From: Amoebidium appalachense
Lineage: Eukaryota > Ichthyosporea
NCBI GenBank assembly: GCA_963693365.1
Contig: CAVNZM010000002.1
Coordinates: 372,001 to 436,000, forward strand
DNA length: 64,000 nucleotides
Reading direction: 5' to 3'
Shown here: positions 56,734 through 64,000 of the stretch, one piece after another
Numbering within the stretch: position 1 is the stretch's first letter
Layout: each line of letters begins with the position of its first letter
The notes under the pieces: generated by a model
What the model saw: the letters and a program-made list of their open reading frames with translations, nothing else
Told to the model about the DNA's origin: nothing
Database searches by the model: none
Program-made: the position numbers and the translations under genes

Positions 56734-58683
56734 GGTGCTGGCAGGCGACAATCTCTTTCTCGAGAAACACGCTGGCACCATGAGTATGACGCGGAGCGTT
56801 ACGACGTTATAACATCCTGAATGGAATGCGTTCGTTTGCCTTGCTGCCGACATATCAATGTATGATTAAAAACCTTTAAACTAACCCAACTTTGCTGTTA
56901 GCATTTAAATGTTTTTTAAATCCAAGCAATTAGGCTCAAAGCAATTTACAGAGAGGTATGTGATGCCGAACCCCTGGAATGCTGTCGGGCTACATTCTTC
57001 ATATTTGTTGCAGCACCATGCAGGGTTGGGCTGGGGTTCGCCAGCTTAACCGTATCGCCCTTTGGCCAATCGTAACGGACAATTTCTTAATCGTAATGGG
57101 TGGGTTCTTGGGGAGCTGCAAGCCCCGCCTAAAACGCCCCTCCAGTCGCAAAACTCAAAATACGTGTTTTTACAAATTGAGTACCGCAAGATTACAAGCC
57201 CTGAAAACTTATCGGGGCTCGATATTGCACATGAGAAGCGCTGTAGATATGTTCTTGGGGGGGAATGTGCTGTTCTTGAACAGAAATATTGAAAAAATTA
57301 GGGAAGATTACATATTCAAGCGTTTATAATGCTACACACCTGATACGAAAGCTGTTACGACGGTACCCTGACCTTATTCGTATCGGGGTCTCTCGTTAAT
57401 AGTAAGTACGACGATTTTTTTTTCGTAATCCCTACCCTGGCACCATGCTTGCGCGGATTGGTGAATCTCTTTCTGCGATCTTTTCTAGTCGGCGTTTCTG
57501 AAAAACCCGTCATTTTTGCGATAGGCTGGATTTAAGAGGCTTCCAATGCTGTGAGCAAAATCACGGACACGCGTACCTTAATTGGGAATGGTATAGCTGG
57601 CAGGTAATATGTACAAAGATCAATGGGCTCTCATTATTAGAAAAAGTTTTCAACTGCTCAGAACGTGTTACCATTTATATGCAATAACAATCATCCATTT
57701 GCCGTGACTCCGGATCCGATTCAGTTGAATACCGCATACAATTCGTCAATAATCACACATCTACATTAGCAATCTTACTTTATCGCCAGGCATGCGCTGG
57801 GTTTGAAATTGCTCACGGACCGTTGAACTGTGTCTCAGCTAGTTCAGCTTCCGTTATGTACTGGCCAAGAAAAACTCAAGCTCGATCTCATAATTCAAGT
57901 TCGCAAACATGGTCTGGCTGGGTAGAGCTCTAAAAGACACTGTGGTGTAGGCATGTGTGCGACTTAGACAACGAGAAACACTGTATACGCACCAAGCAAT
58001 ACTCCCCCATACTTCCTCTGATGCTTGGCCTGAGCAGCTCATTCACGGCGGGCACTACAGCACACCTTAAGCGAGGATACTCAGGCTCTCGGACAGGTTG
58101 TCTTCTTACGCACCAACCTATACTTACCGACAGTAGCTTTTACCTCTGCTGTATCCCTCATCCACGCTGCTCATAATTCAGTGCTAGTCACGTTGCAACT
58201 GGCTGCTCGTCCGCACCATACGATAAGTGCCTATGCCTACAATAGCTAGTCCCGGCGGCTCGTGTAGTCCTACTGGTTGCCTACTCCCCCGTCACTTCAG
58301 ACTCCCTTCAGGCTAACAAATGCCTCAGTTTCTTGCCCGGTATTTGCGTTTTATCCTTTGCCCTTGATGTGATGATAAGGTGGGGGCTGTAAGAATTCGG
58401 CTGTCCAGTCGGCAATTTTGGCGTTTAAAGTCTTCCGGTGAAGGTTGCAGCTCCGAGTGTAGGCCCCAAAATAGCGGCCCGAAAATAAAAATCCCTATGT
58501 CAGGAAATCAATGAACGGCCCCATGTGCTTTGCATTCCCTTTCCCTTCCCCTTCCCCCGTTTCCCCAAAAACCAACCCTCCCCACGTCGGTATCCCCCTT
58601 GACGTGGTTGCTCTGGTGCAACGATCCTAGCCCAGTAGGTGCCGGTCTGAACTGCCCAGAGGCTGGTCACTTGAGATGGGGGA

Positions 58684-58730
<47 letters not shown>

Positions 58731-59459
58731 ATTACAGCCGAAGGTGCAACTTCCTCTCACCGTGATTTCTCTTTCTTCTCACCCACTATCTAGCAAGGAC
58801 GCCCCTCTAAAGAGTGGTCGGTCCGTGTGTGAGGCCGACTTTTCAACTTTTGTGTCCCCTTCCCCCCCACTTCCCCCGGTGCATGTTCCTAAACACACCC
58901 ACTCAACCATGAGTCCTTGGTGCAAGGCTCTTTTATACACTGAGTAGCGACAAACCACAATTATTCTGTTTTGTGTCACGGAATATAGCCGGTCATTACC
59001 GTTGGACACCCTGCACCCGTGTTTTTTGCGCATGAACGCACACGTGTGCGTGAGTGAGCCGTAGCGCTGCTTTTGGGTTCGATGATAACCGTTAACGTTG
59101 TTGGTGTGCCACTGCGATATTATGTTATCTGTGCTTCTGGGAAAGCGTCGGGTTTAGGTTGGGGTTTAGTTTGTGTCTGCCTGTGTGGGTGTGATAAGTG
59201 TTATGTCGCAGTGCTCTAGCCGGTGTTTGCCATAGACCATACGGGAATGCCGTAGACCGTGTGTACTTCCATAACACATCCTGGCCCGTAGTTTCAATAG
59301 TCCAAGACTACCACGTTGAAGCAGCCATTGCATCACAGTTCTGCAAATCATTCACCCAGGCTTAACCAGAGCCCTTCCAAGAACTAGATATTGGCAAAGA
59401 CAACGCTTGAGAGGCACCAACTAGCACTAGTAGACGAGGAGAGCGAGAAAGAAGAGAGA

Positions 59460-59461
<2 letters not shown>

Positions 59462-59496
<35 letters not shown>

Positions 59497-59599
59497 GTAT
59501 ATGCAGAGAGAGGAACTGTGCCGGAACTCGAGTGAGAGAGGGGGGGAAGTGCACGTGAGAGGGAGGAAGAGAGAGGCCCCGGGGAGGGGGGGGGGACGG

Positions 59600-59659
<60 letters not shown>

Positions 59660-60239
59660 AATAGAGAGAGAGAAATGGAGAGAGAGAGAGGGGGGGGGGG
59701 GGGGGGGGGGGGGGAGGGAGGGAGAGAGAGAGAGGGAGAGAGGGAGAGAGAGGGAGGGAGGGAGGGAGGGAGAAAGAGAGAGAGGGGGAGAGAGAGAGGG
59801 AAAGGGGGAGAGAGAGGGAGAGGGGGGGAGAGTGAGAGGGGGAGAGAGGGAGAGGGGGAGGGGGAGGGAGAGAGAGAGAGAGGGAGAGAGGGAGAGAACG
59901 AGAGAGGGAGAGGGAGGGAGAGGGAGAGGGAGGGAGAGGGAGGGGGAGGGAGAGGGAGAGGGAGAGGGAGAGGGAGAGGGAGGGAGAGGGAGAGGGAGAG
60001 GGAGAGGGAGAGGGAGAGGGAGAGGGAGAGGGAGAGGGAGAGGGAGAGGGAGAGGGAGAGGGAGAGGGAGAGGGAGAGGGAGAGGGAGAGGGAGAGGGAG
60101 AGGGAGAGGGAGAGGGAGAGGGAGAGGGAGAGGGAGAGGGAGAGGGAGAGGGAGAGGGAGAGGGAGAGGGAGAGGGAGAGGGAGAGGGAGAGGGAGAGGG
60201 AGAGGGAGAGGGAGAGGGAGAGGGAGAGGGAGAGGGAGA

Positions 60240-60283
<44 letters not shown>
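59462..60283. repeat. Purine tract with (GGGAGA)n array
   Basis: About 820 bp, nearly all G and A. The core (about 59985-60240) is more than 40 uninterrupted GGGAGA hexamers, flanked by (GA)n. It translates as Gly-Arg or Glu-Arg repeats in different frames; these are not taken as genes. Confidence 0.9.
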
Positions 60284-60284
<1 letters not shown>

Positions 60285-61249
60285 TCAGAGCCTCAGAGGC
60301 CCAGTCACTTGCAATTGCTCATTTAGATCATCAAAACTGGATACTATGATTATGTATCATATCTCCGGATCTTGCAGCTGGATCCTGATGGCTCCCTCCA
60401 ACGTGTGTAAGTGCAGGCATGGCAGGCGACTTGCACACTTCTCCGGGCATGGCCAACACGAAGCACGCACGAGTCGCGGCACGACACGTCCGCACATGCA
60501 CGTGCACGCAAAATAAAGACAGACACGGCCGGGCACGTGCACTGCAACGTGCCGCGACGAGTACTCCCAGCTTGGCAGCAAGAACCTTATCAGACCATTT
60601 ATGGCTAAGTGGCTAGCCAATCAGATGGTTTTTGATATAACGTGGTATGTGGTTGTCGTAGCCAGCCCTCGACGCTAATAGTGGCAGCCTCGTATTTCAA
60701 GGCTACACCTAATTTACTAAAAGCTCCTTTGTTCCCTCACAGTCGAGGATTTCGTTGATGTTACTTTTTATATTAGACTAGATGCTTAGTTTTCCCAGAA
60801 AAAGTGCACTGTTTTAGAACGATAAAGTTCAAGGATGGAATGCAATAAAGAAATGAGCGATAATCACGAAACCATAACAATGAATTTGATTGGGTTCAAT
60901 CCATTTTAGTTCTTCAATCATCAACCATATTGTTTTGGTGGCAAATCCTTTTTGAAATTGGACTTCTCCGGCGAAGCTCCACAGTCTCAAGGCAGGACTC
61001 CGGAGACCGGAGGCGAAAAACTCCAGTGGGTGCTAAAGCTTAACAGGTAGCTATTAATGAAAAATTAAGTGAATTTTTCGTTCAATTTTTCCGTTTTAAG
61101 GTGTTTCTGAGGTACTAGGATATCTGCGCCTCACGATTCATCTCTCTGAGTGTTGCCGACAGGGTTCGAAGTTACGAAAAAAATCGGAATTTCCGATATT
61201 TGAAAACACAGTTCCGAAAATCGTCCCGGACGAATCGGAACGCCGAGAG

Positions 61250-61286
<37 letters not shown>

Positions 61287-62099
61287 GGGAAGCTTCTCAC
61301 GACTTCGCAGGTCTCATCATACACGGGGCATACACCGCCCACACAAGCTGCACACGTACGTACGTGTCTCCCTGTCCCTGTAGAATGTTCAATGGCAGAC
61401 CCTGACTACAGCGCCAGCCTAGCACATGTACATGTTGTCACACCAAGCACATTTATGCACACCCACGCGCGCACACGCACACACACACACACACAGACAC
61501 ACACACAAACATTCACACACACACAGCGGTGACACCATATATGCATCATAGCCATGCATGGCCACATGAACATACAATGCATATGCCTGCGCATGCCTAT
61601 AGGCCGGCCTCCACTTCAAAACTTCCCCCCCCAGAAATCGAACCCCATTCCCCCCTCCTCCGCTGCCCACCGTTCCCTCCACCAGTGCTGCCCCTCCTTC
61701 TCCCCCACCGCCGCTCCGGCCTCACCCCCTCCCCCCTCCCCTCCCCCCCTCTCAGGAATCCCCCCCCCCCCCTCTAGTACTCCCCCCCCCCCCCCCTCCC
61801 CCCCCCCCCCCCCCCTCCCCCCCCCCCCCCCCCCCCCTTCCTCCCCAGGAAGGCCTAGACATGGAATGGATCTAGATGCTCAGAGTCGACGGACACCAGG
61901 TGCAGGTGCCACGTGTATCACGATCAGTGGCACGCGTCTTAAATGGCAGGCAATACACACACTGTGCACCACTGTGTTCCGTTCAAAGACGTCACACATG
62001 CACATACATGCACAGCTGTGCCACCACACATGTGACCTAGGCTAGTACACGTGCACAGGCACATACTATCTCAGATCATGCATGATAACTGTATTACAA

Positions 62100-62233
62100 A
62101 CGTGCACATGCATCCACCCACAATCACATGCTATGCACCCACCCACCCACACAAACACACACACACACACACACACACACTTACACCGCACGCACACACC
62201 ATGTACACGGCGCACGCACACACACCCCGTGGC

Positions 62234-62268
<35 letters not shown>

Positions 62269-62462
62269 CATTGTCAAGAAACCGTTGGTACAAACACACA
62301 CACCCACACTGGCATGTACACAAAAATACACAGACACACACACCCTGCATACATACACACCACACTGCACACACACACACATACATACACACACTGGACA
62401 TACATACACACACACCATAACCGTTGACACAAAACACACACACACATGCACACAATGTCATG

Positions 62463-62493
<31 letters not shown>

Positions 62494-62670
62494 ACATGTG
62501 CACACATGCACACAACATAGACACACACACACCGATTACCGCTGACACAAATACACACACCCACACCTGTACACATACACACAATCACACACACCGTGCA
62601 TACATACCCACCACACACACACACACAATTGCAAAGAAAAATATTCACACACACACAAACACAAACACAC
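62100..62670. repeat. Degenerate CA-rich region with higher-order repeats
   Basis: Short CA arrays alternate with recurring words (cattgtc, ccgttgacacaa, ccgctgacacaaatacacac), which suggests an older about 120-bp higher-order repeat. Confidence 0.65.
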
Positions 62671-63328
62671 CACCCAACGTAATTTTCTTCCCCCCCCCCC
62701 CCCCCCCCTCCCCCCCCCCCCTTCAGGGACCCAATCCGAATCGGGGAAGGCACAAATTGCGTAATACGTCTATTCGTAACATGATTCATGATCATGCATA
62801 TGTTCATCAAATAAAAGAAAATGCGTGCACTGGGAAAAAATAAGGCCACGGACACAGTAACACACACAGGAACTAGATACATATGCACACATAGTATATA
62901 TCCTCATATACACTGGCACTGCCGCACATATGTGTAAGAGGACGTGACCGTACGTATATACGTAGACAAAATATATATACTGTATATATGTGTGCATTAA
63001 TGCACTTCATATTTCCCTTTTATTCCTTCAAAGCTTCAACTGCCAACACCAGGAAGGCCTCTAATAACCACAGGGGTTTTTGAGTATGCATTATAATAAC
63101 ATTTTGATGCATTATAGGCACAAATAAGCATGCCCTAGTTTACTGATGCGCGACGATTACGATTTTTGGTGGGCCTGCTTTGACGGAGCATTCCGATTTT
63201 CGAAGAGGTTTTCCGAAACGGGATTTCGACTTCCGTTAATGGGCTCCACCGTCCTTCGAACCCTGGAACTTGCGGAATGCCAATGCATCATCTTTTGCTT
63301 CGCTCCATCCGCAATCTCCGCACTCTCA

Positions 63329-63336
63329 TATATAAA
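63329..63336 (+). promoter_or_regulatory. TATA box of the 63448 gene
   Basis: TATATAAA 112 bp upstream of the ATG, a similar distance to the TATA box of the LEA-like gene. Confidence 0.55.
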
Positions 63337-63447
63337 CAGTGTCAGCCCCGCGATAAAACAAGTTGCCTGTGGTTTTCGTTTCGAAGTTTCTCTCTTTCAG
63401 TCGCCACACTTTGCAACTAATTAGTTAGAGTATAGAAACAAAAAAAC

Positions 63448-63612
63448 ATGCGTTTTGAGGCCGCTTTTCTTGCGGTGGGGCTTTGTGCCTCCGCCGCATA
63501 CGCCGAGACGATTCAACTGGGGCTGAAGACGCTCTATTTGTACAACAAAGACAGCACCGAGCAGATGACATTTGGAAAGTCCATTTTCATGGGGCTGGAC
63601 ACACCATACGTG
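63448..63612 (+). CDS. First exon of a secreted protein, possibly FG-GAP type, partial
   Basis: The ATG opens a clear signal peptide (MRFEAAFLAVGLCASAAYA), followed by ETIQLGLKTLYLYNKDSTEQ and MTFGKSIFMGLDTPYV, then a donor GTGAGT at 63613. The frame runs on only to a stop in the intron. The MTFGKSI-FMGLDTPYVV stretch resembles the first blade of an FG-GAP propeller (F-G-x-S-x-x-[hydrophobic]...V-V), as in the gene at 43361-46238, but one exon is too little to be sure. Later exons lie beyond the window or in the last 390 bp, where none was recognised. Confidence 0.55.
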
Positions 63613-64000
63613 GTGAGTGCACAAAGTAAACGGCGAGGTTTGGAACCGAGGCGCAGGTGTAGGTGGAGAAATGGGGGATAATGGCTAATTTGTAGTGGGT
63701 GATGCAGAGGTTGGAAAGAGATTCTTTGCAGCAAGGGAAGGAAAACTGTAGGGATAAGGATGTGATGTGCATCAAATACAAGAAACCATCGTTTTCACCC
63801 CCACCAAAATTTATGTATGTTTCATCATACGTTCGAACAGGTGTCAAATACCGAAATAGTTCCATCTTTTGGCTCTAACGTTGAAAGGATATGGTTTGAG
63901 TTTTGTTGAGTTTCACCCAATGCACACACAAGAGCTGACACGCATGCACGTGCACACTCTGATTCTCAAGCACACACAAAGAGCCGTTTCTTCTGGAATA

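Larger units (their letters stand above)
56734..63447. other. Intergenic, peroxidase start to next secreted-protein gene
   Basis: About 56734-58480 and 60300-61240 are ordinary sequence without convincing genes. The rest holds poly-G (58696-58729, 59462-59494), the (GGGAGA)n array, poly-C (61251-61284, 61770-61838) and degenerate CA sequence (62100-62670). A 14-bp perfect palindrome gcgagcgcgctcgc lies at 56213-56230 within the peroxidase intron 1-to-promoter side. No gene recognised. Confidence 0.6.

Noticed and set aside
59501-60349. 282-residue Arg/Glu-rich open frame
   Set aside because: Translation of (GA)n and (GGGAGA)n; another frame gives Gly-Arg repeats. No unique sequence.

Overview
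The window is nuclear DNA of a eukaryotic microbe or alga with intron-rich genes. Genes are split by GT-AG introns, exons are often only 35-200 bp, several genes have a TATA box or an AATAAA signal, and there are no bacterial operons or ribosome binding sites. The lineage cannot be fixed from the sequence. The gene set (NADPH oxidase, animal-type haem peroxidase, RGS protein, TMEM33, FG-GAP beta-propeller) fits many protists and algae. The non-coding DNA is extraordinarily rich in (CA)n/(GT)n arrays, long poly-C/poly-G runs and (GA)n. Most long open frames in the window are Cys-Val, Thr-His or poly-Pro artefacts of these repeats.

Layout: (1) 166-1771 (+), the 3' end of an SF1 (UPF1/SMUBP2/senataxin-like) helicase. 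(2) 3292-9392 (-), a six-exon TMEM33-like ER/nuclear-envelope membrane protein. (3) 10021-12101 (+), a four-exon LEA-like hydrophilic protein with a clear TATA box, divergent from TMEM33. (4) 12514-13859, a 5'-truncated non-LTR retrotransposon with reverse-transcriptase C-terminus, CCHC knuckle, AATAAA and poly-A. (5) 17165-33884 (+), a 21-exon NADPH oxidase of about 749 residues with one apparent 1-base frameshift. (6) 37893-40783 (+), a three-exon RGS-domain protein. (7) 43361-46238 (-), a two-exon secreted FG-GAP beta-propeller protein. (8) 49736-56733 (-), a nine-exon secreted animal-type haem peroxidase of 614 residues. (9) 63448 onward (+), the first exon of another secreted protein. For every multi-exon gene, reading phase closes exactly across all junctions, except at the one NADPH oxidase frameshift; this is the main support for the models.

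Functional theme: a superoxide/H2O2-producing NADPH oxidase and a secreted H2O2-using peroxidase lie 16 kb apart, with an RGS protein (G-protein signalling) and a secreted propeller protein between them. These are the parts that are fused in animal dual oxidases. A joint role is inference from proximity only.

The most unusual structure is in the introns. A dispersed element family ends, in gene sense, in a branch-point-like CTAAC followed by poly-C and often directly by the splice acceptor. Many other introns end in a (CA)n array whose last CAG is the acceptor, or begin with a (GT)n array whose first GT is the donor. The first pattern looks like introner-type intron-borne mobile DNA and is the best candidate for something undescribed here.
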